A DNA stretch of 64,000 nucleotides from contig NZ_VCRO01000001.1 in assembly GCF_006007885.1 (NCBI RefSeq), positions 248,001-312,000 on the forward strand, in the 5' to 3' direction. The notes beneath the pieces were generated by a model, which saw only the letters and a program-made list of their open reading frames with translations, did no database searches and was not told where the DNA came from. The position numbers and the translations under genes are program-made. Source of the DNA: Alteribacter natronophilus (lineage in GTDB: Bacteria > Bacillota > Bacilli > Bacillales > Salisediminibacteriaceae). Positions 34,446 to 42,337 of the stretch are shown piece after piece. How positions within the stretch are numbered: position 1 is the first letter of the stretch; every line of letters begins with the position of its first letter.

Positions 34446-34614
34446 ATTTAATAATGAGTATTACTCTTAGTCAGCAAATCGATCTCTTGCGCAGCTGACG
34501 CCAGCAGCGAGACACCTGCGGCAGTGGCGAGCATCCGCATCATGCTCTAACTTCGAGGTGCTCGCTCTTCGCTGGAGTCGCGGCCTTTCGCTCCGAATTT
34601 ATTAATACCATTAG
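34446..34614. repeat. Palindromic repeat element after the SulP gene
   Basis: AT-rich ends (AATTTAATAAT and ATTTATTAAT) flank a GC-rich core with GCAGCGAGACACCTGCGG, GGCGAGCA and TGCTCGCTCTTCGCTGGAGTC arms. It is related in style (GAC..CC.GCGG cores) to the other dispersed elements. No gene inside. Confidence 0.55.
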
Positions 34615-34640
34615 CAGCAATCTTTGCGAAAAGAGCATTA

Positions 34641-34678
34641 AAAAAAGAGAGCAGGATACTGTTCCCGCTCTCTTTTTT
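34641..34678. terminator. Bidirectional terminator
   Basis: AAAAAAGAGAGC pairs with GCTCTCTTTTTT. It serves the minus-strand nitroreductase gene and can stop the SulP transcript. Confidence 0.85.
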
Positions 34679-34692
34679 CAGCTGTTTTTGTA

Positions 34693-35442
34693 TCAGCTTT
34701 TCATAAATCCTTTTTTGTCAAGGTATGATTTCATATGCATACGCTTAGGTTCAGAGAGCATGCCGCTCATCTGTTCCGTCCAACGGTCCGACCGTTTGCC
34801 GCCTGTACGGTCGCTGTAGTAGGAGGAGATGGTTTCATTATATTTTTCGAGACCTTTTTTGAACTGCTCCCGATCCTGTTCGTACTTTTCCTCATGATAC
34901 ACGTTCTTCAACGGAAGGCGTGGTTTTTGGGATGTTTCTTTTGCAGGTTCTCCCACAGCAAGTCCGAACAATGGCACCACACGGTCCGGAAGTCCGAGAA
35001 GCTCGCCAGCTTCTTCAATATTATTTCTGATTCCTCCAATGTAGCAGATTCCGAGGCCCATCGATTCGGCGGCAATAGAAGCGTTTTGTGCAGCCAGTGC
35101 AGCATCCACCGAAGCCACCAGAAACTTCTCTGTACTTTCAAGGGAGGCGGTGACGTCGGTCTGTTCCATTTCGCCGGCTGCTTCGTGACGGTTCAGATCG
35201 GCACAGAAAACAAAAAAGTGCCCGTTTGCTGCCACGTAGGGCTGATTACCTGCAAGCTCGGCCAGGCGGGCTTTTGTATCGGGGTTCTTAACTCCGATGA
35301 TGGTATAAGCCTGGATAAAGCTTGACGTGGAGGCCATCTGGGCACATTCCACAATTGTGTTAATCTGCTCCTGAGACAGTTTTTTCTCTGTAAACTGCCG
35401 CACGGACCTGTGCGAAAGCAGGGTCTGAATAGTAGGGTTCAT
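34693..35442 (-). CDS. NAD(P)H-dependent FMN oxidoreductase, NfrA type
   Basis: A 249-residue nitroreductase-fold flavoprotein. HRSVRQFTEKKLSQEQ is the FMN-binding N-terminus, ASTSSFIQAYTIIGV follows, and AAESMGLGICYIGGIRN is the family block. The C-terminal tail (ERMHM-like KRMHMKSYLDKKGF) is that of NfrA1/NfrA2. It reduces FMN, quinones or nitro compounds at the cost of NAD(P)H. GGAGTGATGT precedes the ATG. Monocistronic. Confidence 0.9.
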   Translation of the reverse strand: MNPTIQTLLSHRSVRQFTEKKLSQEQINTIVECAQMASTSSFIQAYTIIGVKNPDTKARLAELAGNQPYVAANGHFFVFCADLNRHEAAGEMEQTDVTASLESTEKFLVASVDAALAAQNASIAAESMGLGICYIGGIRNNIEEAGELLGLPDRVVPLFGLAVGEPAKETSQKPRLPLKNVYHEEKYEQDREQFKKGLEKYNETISSYYSDRTGGKRSDRWTEQMSGMLSEPKRMHMKSYLDKKGFMKS

Positions 35443-35505
35443 ATGACATCACTCCATAGACAGGGCATTTACGTTCAGTCTACCATAAAAGGAGCGAAGT
35501 GCCTT

Positions 35506-36414
35506 CTATAGTGCCCATTTCCGGTCTGCCGTAAATGTGACAGTGAGCCAGGGGTCCCCGGTGATTTCTTTAAGCTCAGCTGAAAGAATTTCCCGCAGTT
35601 TGTCCTGTTCCCTGACGGATGCAGCGGAGCATGATGCTGTGATGACAAAGTCAATATCAATATAGATTCCACTTCCGGCCCTTGAAATTCTGGTGAACGA
35701 TTCTTTCATTTTATACTGCCTTTCCATTTTCTGTACCACCGCTTTTACTCTTCCTGCCGTTTCGTCAGTATCGGACATTCCTATGATTTCGCGGAAACTC
35801 CTGTACATATAGACAAGAGGCACTTTAAGAAGAAGGAGGGAAACGATGAGTACAAGTATCGGATCCACAAACGGAACCAGTGCATCCAGACCTGTGCCCT
35901 GAAGCAGAACGGCACCAATAAATCCTGCGAAAACACCAAGGCTCAGATAACCGTCCATCAGCCACTGATTCATTTCGGCTCTGACAAAATTCGTAATCGC
36001 TTCCCTGTTCTTAAATCTGATATAAAAGACGTAGCCAAAACAGGCCACGGTCGATAAAACCGAATATGCAAGAGCGGAGCCAAGCGCCACGTCACGGCCG
36101 CCGGCAGCAAGATCGGAGACAGCGAATATACCGGCAAGCAGAATGAGTACTGTAATGACAGCGTATTTAATCAGAATGACAAACGGTTCAATCATCAGTT
36201 TCCCGTACGGGAAGTTTCTGTCATCTCGTTTCTTCACGTACCTGGCTGCAAGAAAGGTCATCAGAGAAAGGATGACACTGATAAAAGAGTACACGCCGTC
36301 AAAAAAGATCATCCGGGAATTCGCTGAAAGCCCCCATACAAGTCCGGTAACGGCGAAAAGCAGTGCCCCGGCAACGGATATAAAAAGAAGCCTGTCTTCT
36401 TTTGACTTAAACAT
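35506..36414 (-). CDS. Cation diffusion facilitator (CDF) family transporter
   Basis: A 302-residue membrane protein with about six helices and a C-terminal cytosolic domain of about 90 residues. FFDGVYSFISVILS in the second helix and MDGYLSLGVFAGF in the fifth carry the metal-site aspartates (the usual His is absent from the first). NFPYGKLMIEP matches the FxYGxxRxE loop. It should export a divalent cation. CAGGAGAG precedes the ATG. A 17-bp palindrome just upstream is identical to one at the adjacent tetR gene, implying repression by that protein. Confidence 0.87.
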   Translation of the reverse strand: MFKSKEDRLLFISVAGALLFAVTGLVWGLSANSRMIFFDGVYSFISVILSLMTFLAARYVKKRDDRNFPYGKLMIEPFVILIKYAVITVLILLAGIFAVSDLAAGGRDVALGSALAYSVLSTVACFGYVFYIRFKNREAITNFVRAEMNQWLMDGYLSLGVFAGFIGAVLLQGTGLDALVPFVDPILVLIVSLLLLKVPLVYMYRSFREIIGMSDTDETAGRVKAVVQKMERQYKMKESFTRISRAGSGIYIDIDFVITASCSAASVREQDKLREILSAELKEITGDPWLTVTFTADRKWAL

Positions 36415-36436
36415 AAATTCACTCTCCTGAAATTTA

Positions 36437-36453
36437 TGACTGACTATCAGTCA
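36437..36453. promoter_or_regulatory. TetR-type operator at the CDF gene
   Basis: TGACTGACTATCAGTCA, a perfect palindrome around CTA. Identical to 37095-37111. Confidence 0.8.
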
Positions 36454-36494
36454 TTCGTGTGTGTGAAAAAAGCTTTCCCCATAAGGGACAAGCT

Positions 36495-37073
36495 TTAGAA
36501 TGTATTTTTTAGGAAGATCCACACGTTATCTTTTAATTCTTCCACTGTCTGTTTACTGGTTTGTGAGTGGGAAAAGAAATGGTTCTCAGCAGTATTTTCA
36601 ATCGTATTAATCATCATTTTCACCTGGCTCATGGAGTCGATGGCCGGGTGGCATTCACCGCGGGTACAGGCTGCTTCAAACCGTTCGTGAACCCATTCAT
36701 AATAAGGCCGGTAAATCTGTTCCCAGCGGTCAAAAGACTGGTAAAATGCCATGCCGGAATAACAGAAAATGATCACATTTCTGTATCGTTCAGTGATCTT
36801 GAATGTTTCATCGATCATAACAGACAGAGTGTCTTTAAAACTGCGGCTGCCTTCATCACGATTGGCAATCGCAGCCATCTGTTCGTTAAAAATCCTCTCT
36901 GCAATAGCAGGAACAACTTCACTTTTGGAGGAAAAATAAAGATAAAATGTCCCCTGAGCCACCCCGGCTTCTTTTACGATCCTTGAAACAGGTGTTTTCT
37001 CAAATCCGCCTTCCGAAAGAACCTTCATGGCGGCGTCAAGAATCTGATTATACTTGCCGTCTTTTTTATTCAT
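36495..37073 (-). CDS. TetR family repressor of the CDF gene
   Basis: A 192-residue regulator. KYNQILDAAMKVLSEGGFEKT and VSRIVKEAGVAQGTFYLYFSSKSE form the N-terminal helix-turn-helix; the rest is an all-helical ligand domain containing WEQIYRPYYEWVHERFEAACTRGE. ATG 37073 is preceded by GGAGTGG; the frame extends far upstream but without a site and through the operator. Copies of one palindrome sit before this gene and before the CDF gene downstream on the same strand, so it likely represses both. Inducer unknown. Confidence 0.9.
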   Translation of the reverse strand: MNKKDGKYNQILDAAMKVLSEGGFEKTPVSRIVKEAGVAQGTFYLYFSSKSEVVPAIAERIFNEQMAAIANRDEGSRSFKDTLSVMIDETFKITERYRNVIIFCYSGMAFYQSFDRWEQIYRPYYEWVHERFEAACTRGECHPAIDSMSQVKMMINTIENTAENHFFSHSQTSKQTVEELKDNVWIFLKNTF

Positions 37074-37094
37074 ATTCTGCAACCACTCCAATAA

Positions 37095-37111
37095 TGACTG
37101 ACTATCAGTCA
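37095..37111. promoter_or_regulatory. TetR-type operator at the tetR gene
   Basis: TGACTGACTATCAGTCA, the same 17 bp as at the CDF promoter, placed 21 bases before the tetR start codon. Confidence 0.8.
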
Positions 37112-37257
37112 TTATACTTGCGAATGGAGGCAGTGTCAATTTCGTCCGTTCGAAAACAGGCGGAGATGGTGGTAAAATAAGGTGAGGTATACGCCAGTAA
37201 CGCACTACAAACCCCGCGCGCACAATCCAGCCATGAAGATTCAAAAAGAAAGGCGGC

Positions 37258-37356
37258 ATGATACATATGAAGGAACAGAAATGGATGATGTGGGGACTGG
37301 TCGTTGTCATTATAATGACAGCTGCAGTAATTTTGACAGGTATTTTAACAGAGTAA
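37258..37356 (+). CDS. Small single-pass membrane peptide
   Basis: A 32-residue peptide, or 29 if ATG 37267 is used. KEQKWMMWG is followed by one membrane helix (LVVVIIMTAAVILTGIL) and TE. AAAGGCGGC precedes the start. A terminator begins at its stop codon. No family recognised. Confidence 0.5.
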   Translation: MIHMKEQKWMMWGLVVVIIMTAAVILTGILTE

Positions 37357-37387
37357 AAGCCGGAAGCAGGATCAGCTTCAGGCTTTT
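37355..37387. terminator. Bidirectional terminator
   Basis: AAAAGCCGGAAGC pairs with GCTTCAGGCTTTT (one mismatch) between convergent genes; it overlaps both stop codons. Confidence 0.8.
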
Positions 37388-37775
37388 AGGGGGAGAGCAT
37401 CGTAAATAAGCTGCCAACCTGCTTCATAAAAGGACCAATCTGATTGGCTGTTTTCATGACCTGGTCCATGGCAACGAAAGCTTTGTTGTAATCAAATTTG
37501 CCGTCCTTCGTCTGAAAAGCGGCCAGCAGACCGACGTTTTTTACCTGCTGTCCGGGATAATACCCATGGTAATACCCTCCGTAAGGCTGGGGGGGCTGAC
37601 CCGGGTAGCCGGACTGCTGATGAGGGTGTGCAGGGAAGGTTCCCTGACTGTAGTGCTGCTGCCATCCCTGATGGGGATAATAGCCGTTAAACGAAGGTGA
37701 ACCCGTATATGCCGGCGTGTTCTGCTGCTGAAAGTACTGAGGATGAGTCTGCCATCGATATTCGTGAGGATGCAT
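37386..37775 (-). CDS. YppG-like spore-associated protein
   Basis: A 129-residue protein. The N-terminal ~75 residues are low-complexity, rich in His, Gln, Tyr, Pro and Gly (YHGYYPGQQ); the C-terminal ~45 (LLAAFQTKDGKFDYNKAFVAMDQVMKT region, then QIGPFMKQVGSLF) match the YppG pattern. YppG-type proteins are linked to spore coat in Bacillus; function unknown. GGAGGAATT precedes the ATG. It is 13 bases downstream of the hsp20 gene and may share its transcript. Confidence 0.75.
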   Translation of the reverse strand: MHPHEYRWQTHPQYFQQQNTPAYTGSPSFNGYYPHQGWQQHYSQGTFPAHPHQQSGYPGQPPQPYGGYYHGYYPGQQVKNVGLLAAFQTKDGKFDYNKAFVAMDQVMKTANQIGPFMKQVGSLFTMLSP

Positions 37776-37788
37776 TCATAATTCCTCC

Positions 37789-38223
37789 TTATTCCACTGG
37801 GATACGTTTCCGCCGGTTCGGAATACGGATGGTAAGAAGACCATCTTTCAGCGTAGCTCTGACTTCCTTTTCGTTAACGTAAAAAGGAAGTGTAATTGTT
37901 CTTTCAGCATGCTGAAACTGCCTGCTTCGTGATCGGAAGCCGGTTCTGTCGTTTCGGGTTTCCGTGTCGGCTCTGCTGTTTACGGATATTTTAATGTAAT
38001 TATGGTACACATCCAGAGACAGCTGGCTTTTTTTAATTCCCGGAAGCTCTGCTTCGATAATATATTCTTTTTTTGTTTCGTATTCGTATACCGGAATTGA
38101 ACGGGGGATACTGATTTTTTCGACCGTGTTCTGAAAGAAGCCGTCCAGTGAGCTCAAAATATCGCCAAACGGCTGTTCATGAATCGGTTTAGGCACATTT
38201 TTTCCGCTGTTTGGTTCCTTCAT
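37789..38223 (-). CDS. Hsp20/alpha-crystallin family small heat-shock protein
   Basis: A 144-residue chaperone-like protein. The alpha-crystallin domain spans about residues 50-140, with IIEAELPGIKKSQLSLDVYHN, then ERTITLPFYVNEKEVRATLKDGLLTIRIP; the family A-x-x-x-x-G-x-L motif reads ATLKDGLL. A short C-terminal RRKRIPVE gives the IxV-like tail used in oligomerisation. GAGGTGAG precedes ATG 38223; the frame extends nine codons upstream. Some spore formers use such proteins in the coat, and a yppG-like gene is next. Confidence 0.88.
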   Translation of the reverse strand: MKEPNSGKNVPKPIHEQPFGDILSSLDGFFQNTVEKISIPRSIPVYEYETKKEYIIEAELPGIKKSQLSLDVYHNYIKISVNSRADTETRNDRTGFRSRSRQFQHAERTITLPFYVNEKEVRATLKDGLLTIRIPNRRKRIPVE

Positions 38224-38379
38224 GCTTCTCACCTCAACCATAGATTCCATAATTACTATATGCAGAAACGGGCGGGCGGTTCAGGCGGACATCCCGAAAC
38301 TTTCCTGAACCGGAACCTTATGTAAGGGCTCTGCGTACATGGAGTAGAGAGAAACAATGGAAAAGGTGGCTGGTATGTA

Positions 38380-38997
38380 ATGGGATTCTGGAACATGGTC
38401 GGATTGATGTGCCTGGGGGTGTACATGTACGAGAAAATGTTCGTATTGAAAACACGGGGTGTTTCCAGATTTGGAGAACCTGTAAATCTGATCCTTCAGG
38501 CCGGTTCGCTGATCGCGTTTTCATCTGCATTTATTCTGGAATCAAACCCGTGGTTTATTGCCGGCGTCGTATTGCTGAGTGTGGCGGCAGCTGTGATCGG
38601 GTCCGGGTTTAAAAGTGTGATAAATGTAAAGAACTGTTCCCGCGGGGAAGTTGTGGATGCAGTTGAAGCAATAAAAGATAAGGATATTCTCCCCTTTGAT
38701 AAAAAAGAGGAGAAAGTTGATGGGAAACAGGTAATCTACAGCCACAGTGAGTCAAAGGCGAAACTCGAGATTAAATGGTCGACATCATTTTTAAATGACA
38801 ACAGGCCGGACAACGCCAGACTTACTTTTACGAAAGATGAAAGTGCGTACAGTTACCAGAGGGCCGAGGAGGAACTTTTTTTACGTTTAAGGTCTGAGCG
38901 TGAGAACAGAACATTTTACCGGCAGAACGCAGCCTGCATGCTGCTGGTTATCGGTTTTTCCATGTTTGCCTACTTTATTACCGGAATAGGAAATTAA
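38380..38997 (+). CDS. Membrane protein of unknown function
   Basis: A 205-residue protein with two or three helices in the first 75 residues, a soluble middle (about 76-178, charged, containing KVDGKQVIYSHSESKAKLEIKW) and a C-terminal membrane helix (ACMLLVIGFSMFAYFITGI). The topology resembles envelope stress or PH-like membrane proteins, but I recognise no motif. AAAGGTGG lies 10 bases before ATG 38380. It is 16 bases upstream of another small membrane gene, likely cotranscribed. Confidence 0.7.
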   Translation: MGFWNMVGLMCLGVYMYEKMFVLKTRGVSRFGEPVNLILQAGSLIAFSSAFILESNPWFIAGVVLLSVAAAVIGSGFKSVINVKNCSRGEVVDAVEAIKDKDILPFDKKEEKVDGKQVIYSHSESKAKLEIKWSTSFLNDNRPDNARLTFTKDESAYSYQRAEEELFLRLRSERENRTFYRQNAACMLLVIGFSMFAYFITGIGN

Positions 38998-39013
38998 AAC
39001 GGGGGAGAGGCAT

Positions 39014-39454
39014 TTGAAATTTGATATACATAAACCGGCATGGGTGATGATCCTGGTGGCGGCATCTTTTCTTCTCATCATCGGTCTGCTGTTTTTTACT
39101 GATGACAGAGAGGCGCGGCTGATAATTGGGATTGTACTGTTAGTTGATCTTCCGCTTCTCATTTTTTTCTGCGGCGTCTTTTTCCGGGGATATCACCGGA
39201 TCGAAGGCAGCGTGCTGACCGTTTACTACGGTGTTTTAAAATGGGAGATTTCACTTGAGGATGTAAGGTCTGCTGAAATTATCCAGAATAGATGGTATCA
39301 CAGTACCTGGCCGCCTGCTTTCAAGTCAAGGCAGATCCGGATTACCTACGGACGCTTTGGAACTCTGGACATCACATCTCCGGACGAGGAGGATTTGTTT
39401 ATGAAAGAAATACTCAAATATACCGAGGAAGAGCCGGATAGAACAATGCTTTAA
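39014..39454 (+). CDS. Bacterial PH-domain-like membrane protein
   Basis: A 146-residue protein with two N-terminal helices (WVMILVAASFLLIIGLLFF and IIGIVLLVDLPLLIFFCGV) followed by a beta-rich domain (YHRIEGSVLTVYYGVLKWEISLED, RQIRITYGRFGTLDI) that fits the bacterial PH (bPH/YdbT-like) pattern. TTG 39014 is the start, with GGGGGAGAGG before it. Function unknown. Downstream of, and probably in one unit with, the gene at 38380. Confidence 0.65.
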   Translation: MKFDIHKPAWVMILVAASFLLIIGLLFFTDDREARLIIGIVLLVDLPLLIFFCGVFFRGYHRIEGSVLTVYYGVLKWEISLEDVRSAEIIQNRWYHSTWPPAFKSRQIRITYGRFGTLDITSPDEEDLFMKEILKYTEEEPDRTML

Positions 39455-39512
39455 ATCATCGGTAATTCCAGCTAAAATAGAAGGTAACGTTATTCAGTAA
39501 GGAGCCGGGCCA

Positions 39513-39647
39513 ATGGAGAAGTTCCACAAATTTCTTATATTATTCTTTCTGCTCGGAACGGGGGCTGTAATGGTCATGTACATTGTCTATGTGATCTTTG
39601 GTCTGCTGTTTGGTGTGGAAAACAAAGAAGCTCCACCAGGGCAGTAG
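39513..39647 (+). CDS. Small membrane protein, unknown function
   Basis: A 44-residue peptide with AAGGAGCC before ATG 39513. One or two tightly packed helices (FLILFFLLGTGAVMVMYIVYVIFGLLFGV) and a short polar tail (ENKEAPPGQ). The terminator hairpin uses its last codons. Family not recognised. Confidence 0.6.
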   Translation: MEKFHKFLILFFLLGTGAVMVMYIVYVIFGLLFGVENKEAPPGQ

Positions 39648-39662
39648 GTGAGCTTCTTTTTT
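39624..39662 (+). terminator. Terminator overlapping the end of the small membrane gene
   Basis: AAAGAAGCTCCACC pairs with GGTG-AGCTTCTTTT (one bulge), with a T run. Confidence 0.8.
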
Positions 39663-39674
39663 CATTTCCGATAT

Positions 39675-40373
39675 TTACTCTGCCTGTTTGAGGGGAGTTT
39701 CTTCCGGATAAGGAACGACTCTTCCCTGTTTTAATGTAAAGATTCTGTCCGCCTCCTCATGGAGTATACGGTCATTCCCTGCAATGATGACAGTAATACG
39801 GTTTCTTCTTGCGAACGTAATGAGGCGGCAGAGGACATCCGTTCCCTGACTGCCTGTCAGGGTTCGGGCTGGATCATCGGCAAGAATAAGGCGTGGTGTA
39901 TTCATCAGCACAAGGGCAATCGTAGTCAGAACCCTGTCCCTTTCATTGAGCCCCTCCAGACTTTCATCTGAAACAGCCCCAAGGCCGAGGTCCCCTAAAA
40001 TTCCGTCTGCTTTTGCTGAAGCATTTCTATAGCTCGTGCTTCCGGCTGGAATACCTTGAAGAAGGTGCTGTCTCGGGGACAGGTACGGTGCGAGAATGGC
40101 CTCCCTGGAAATGAATCCGATCGTTTTAAGACGCCATTCGGGTCTGTCCGGTATCTTCAGAAGGTTTTCTCCAAATACCGAAACGGTTCCTTTATTTGGT
40201 GGGGTCATGGCGGCAATCATATTCAGCAGCGTCGTTTTGCCGGACCCGCTGCTGCCCCGGACTGCAATAAACTCTCCTTCTCTTACTTTAAGATCTGCCT
40301 GGGTGAACACGGTTTTAAGTCCGCCCTCACATGCAAACCTTTTTAAAACGTCTGATAATTCAACGGCATACAA
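39675..40373 (-). CDS. Orphan ABC transporter ATP-binding protein with degenerate motifs
   Basis: A 232-residue LolD/MacB-type ATPase. Walker A is intact (GSSGSGKTT). The signature LSGGQ is replaced by LEGLNERDR, and Walker B reads RLILADDP, with Asp where the catalytic Glu is normal. The H-loop position reads VIIAGND without the usual His. ATP hydrolysis may therefore be weak. No permease gene is adjacent. TTG 40373 follows GGAGGTGA; ATG 40388 is an alternative but overlaps that site. Confidence 0.8.
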   Translation of the reverse strand: MYAVELSDVLKRFACEGGLKTVFTQADLKVREGEFIAVRGSSGSGKTTLLNMIAAMTPPNKGTVSVFGENLLKIPDRPEWRLKTIGFISREAILAPYLSPRQHLLQGIPAGSTSYRNASAKADGILGDLGLGAVSDESLEGLNERDRVLTTIALVLMNTPRLILADDPARTLTGSQGTDVLCRLITFARRNRITVIIAGNDRILHEEADRIFTLKQGRVVPYPEETPLKQAE

Positions 40374-40529
40374 ACTACTCACCTCCATTTTCGTCCTGCA
40401 GGCCCTGTTTATTGATCTGTATGTGGAAACAGGCAGGACAAGTACAGGTTTTTCTGTGAAACTTCTGCCGGATTTAGACGTATAGTCTTTCATGGGAAGC
40501 AATCGAACATGGAAAGGCTGGGGGAGTTT

Positions 40530-41360
40530 ATGAATAAATCAGCAGAAAACACAGGAAAAGATGGAATAGATCGAAGAGATCGAAAACCATGGCGCTCTTA
40601 TCTTATTTTCCTTGCACTCGCAGCAGCAGGTACACTGACACTTTACCCTATGATGCTGGAAACTGTGGAAGTGCAGCTTCAGACTCTTGATCTTGAAATA
40701 CCAATGTCACTTGAAACTCTGGCATGGCTTTCACTTATCAATCCGTTTTTGATTGCTTTTGCTGCTGTTACAGCAGGTCACCTGACGGTCAGGAAAACAG
40801 GCCTGACTTCTTTTACCTACGACTGGGACCGCCGTGGAACACCGTTTTTTTCGCGGTTTCTTCCAGCAGTTAAAACCGGGATTGCAGGAGGAGCAGCAGC
40901 GGGGCTGATTATTGTGGTGGCGGACATCATTTTCCGGCCGTGGGTGCCTGATGAACTCGTAACAGGTGGGGAGTTCCCCGGGTTGTCCCATGTGCTTATG
41001 GCTTTCGTCTATGGCGGGATCGTGGAAGAACTGATGATCCGCTGGGGAATGATGACCGTGATTGTGTGGCTCATCTGGAAGCTGTTCCAAAGGAAGAGGG
41101 AAGTACCGGGAACTGCTGTGTTCTGGGTGGCTATTTTCGTATCATCGTTCTTTTTTGCTCTCGGTCATTTCGGTGTTACAGCTGCCTCTGTTGAGATGAC
41201 GGGAACCGTCTTCCTGAGAATGATGCTTCTTAACGGCGCGGCCGGAATCATATTCGGCTGGCTGTACTGGAAAAAAGGGCTGGAAACGGCTATGGCTGCG
41301 CACATCATGGCTCATGTAGTGATGATTGGTGCTTCGATCGTGGCAGGCCTTGCGGGATAA
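40530..41360 (+). CDS. CPBP family intramembrane metalloprotease (CAAX protease-like)
   Basis: A 276-residue membrane protein with about eight helices. The three Abi/CPBP motifs are present: GGIVEELMIRWG (EExxxR), FFFALGHFG and HIMAHVVM. Eukaryotic relatives cut prenylated proteins; bacterial ones process or protect against peptides such as bacteriocins, but no target can be named here. GGGGGAG precedes ATG 40530; an upstream in-frame ATG (40509) has no site. Divergent from the ABC ATPase gene. Confidence 0.88.
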   Translation: MNKSAENTGKDGIDRRDRKPWRSYLIFLALAAAGTLTLYPMMLETVEVQLQTLDLEIPMSLETLAWLSLINPFLIAFAAVTAGHLTVRKTGLTSFTYDWDRRGTPFFSRFLPAVKTGIAGGAAAGLIIVVADIIFRPWVPDELVTGGEFPGLSHVLMAFVYGGIVEELMIRWGMMTVIVWLIWKLFQRKREVPGTAVFWVAIFVSSFFFALGHFGVTAASVEMTGTVFLRMMLLNGAAGIIFGWLYWKKGLETAMAAHIMAHVVMIGASIVAGLAG

Positions 41361-41399
41361 GGATGAGCGAGCCTGACAGCAGGCGGAATTCGACAAGGG

Positions 41400-41436
41400 A
41401 AAAGCAGTTCCCAATTAAATCGGGAACTGCTTTTTT
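41400..41436. terminator. Bidirectional terminator
   Basis: A perfect 13-bp stem AAAAGCAGTTCCC/GGGAACTGCTTTT between convergent genes. Confidence 0.9.
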
Positions 41437-41472
41437 CGTGTGAGCCTCTGAAATAACCCCTGGTGCCACTGA

Positions 41473-42129
41473 TTACAGGGCCTCCTGCTGAAAGCGGCGA
41501 AGGTCGTTTTTGTGGCCGATCACAACGAGAAGATCACCGGGGTTCAGCGTGTCTTCCGGATGAGGGGTTACATCCACTTTGTTTTTCTGCTTGATGGCGA
41601 TAATTGTACAGCCGTAGCGCGCCCGGATATCGAGGTCGGCCAGTGATTTACCTTTTACCTTAGTGGTGGCCAGTGTTTCCACGATACTGTAATCGTTGGA
41701 CAGATCAATATAATCGATCACTTTTTCCGACGTGAGAAATTCCGCTATTCTCTGTCCCATATCCGATTCCGGATGGAAGACTCGGTCGGCACCGATCTTC
41801 TCAAGAACTTTATGATGGTAATCATTCTGTGCTTTTACCCAGACCTGGCGGATATCGAAATCCTTCAGATGCAGGGTACAGAGGATACTCGCCTGAATGT
41901 CTTCTCCAATCGCTACAATTGCATGATCGAAGTTGCGGATCCCGGCATCAAGAAGCACCTTTTCATCTGTTGCATCGGCATTAACTGTATGCGTGGCATA
42001 ATCCTTAATGGCCTTTAATTTGTTTTCGTCTTTATCTATGGCCAGCACTTCGTGATTCATGCGGTGCAGTTCTTTGCACATACTAGAACCGAAGCGGCCC
42101 ATTCCGATGATGACAAACTGTTTTTTCAT
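41473..42129 (-). CDS. TrkA/KtrA-type RCK protein (potassium channel gating subunit)
   Basis: A 218-residue cytosolic protein. The RCK-N domain begins QFVIIGMGRFGSSMCKELHRM with the GxGxxG nucleotide site and contains HTVNADATDEKVLLDAGI; the RCK-C (TrkA-C) domain covers about residues 135-215 (LDIRARYGCTIIAIKQKNK). KtrA/KtrC proteins bind ATP/ADP and c-di-AMP and gate KtrB/KtrD. No membrane partner is in the window. It is a paralogue of the ktrC gene at 50744. Monocistronic. Confidence 0.9.
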   Translation of the reverse strand: MKKQFVIIGMGRFGSSMCKELHRMNHEVLAIDKDENKLKAIKDYATHTVNADATDEKVLLDAGIRNFDHAIVAIGEDIQASILCTLHLKDFDIRQVWVKAQNDYHHKVLEKIGADRVFHPESDMGQRIAEFLTSEKVIDYIDLSNDYSIVETLATTKVKGKSLADLDIRARYGCTIIAIKQKNKVDVTPHPEDTLNPGDLLVVIGHKNDLRRFQQEAL

Positions 42130-42337
42130 GGATGGTTCCCTCTACTCTCTGATATCATTGGAAGAAGTATACCACTCCTGAACAGGCGGTATCAAGGCGT
42201 TCCTTAAGGTCCCTTGCTGGCCGGCCCGAGATTTTATTTCAGCCATAAACAGCACTGTCGAACTATGGACAGGAGCATGTTTCTCTGTACAATATACAGT
42301 ATTGATTCTTACTTTCGCGATAAAGGATGAGCTGTAC

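Noticed and set aside
34735-35325. 196-codon frame antisense to the NfrA-type gene
   Set aside because: No ribosome binding site and no recognisable domain; the opposite strand has a full nitroreductase.
40530-41360. CPBP protease as bacteriocin-immunity gene of a bacteriocin cluster
   Set aside because: No precursor peptide, modification enzyme or transporter pair adjoins it; the lone ABC ATPase is divergent and has its own degenerate motifs.
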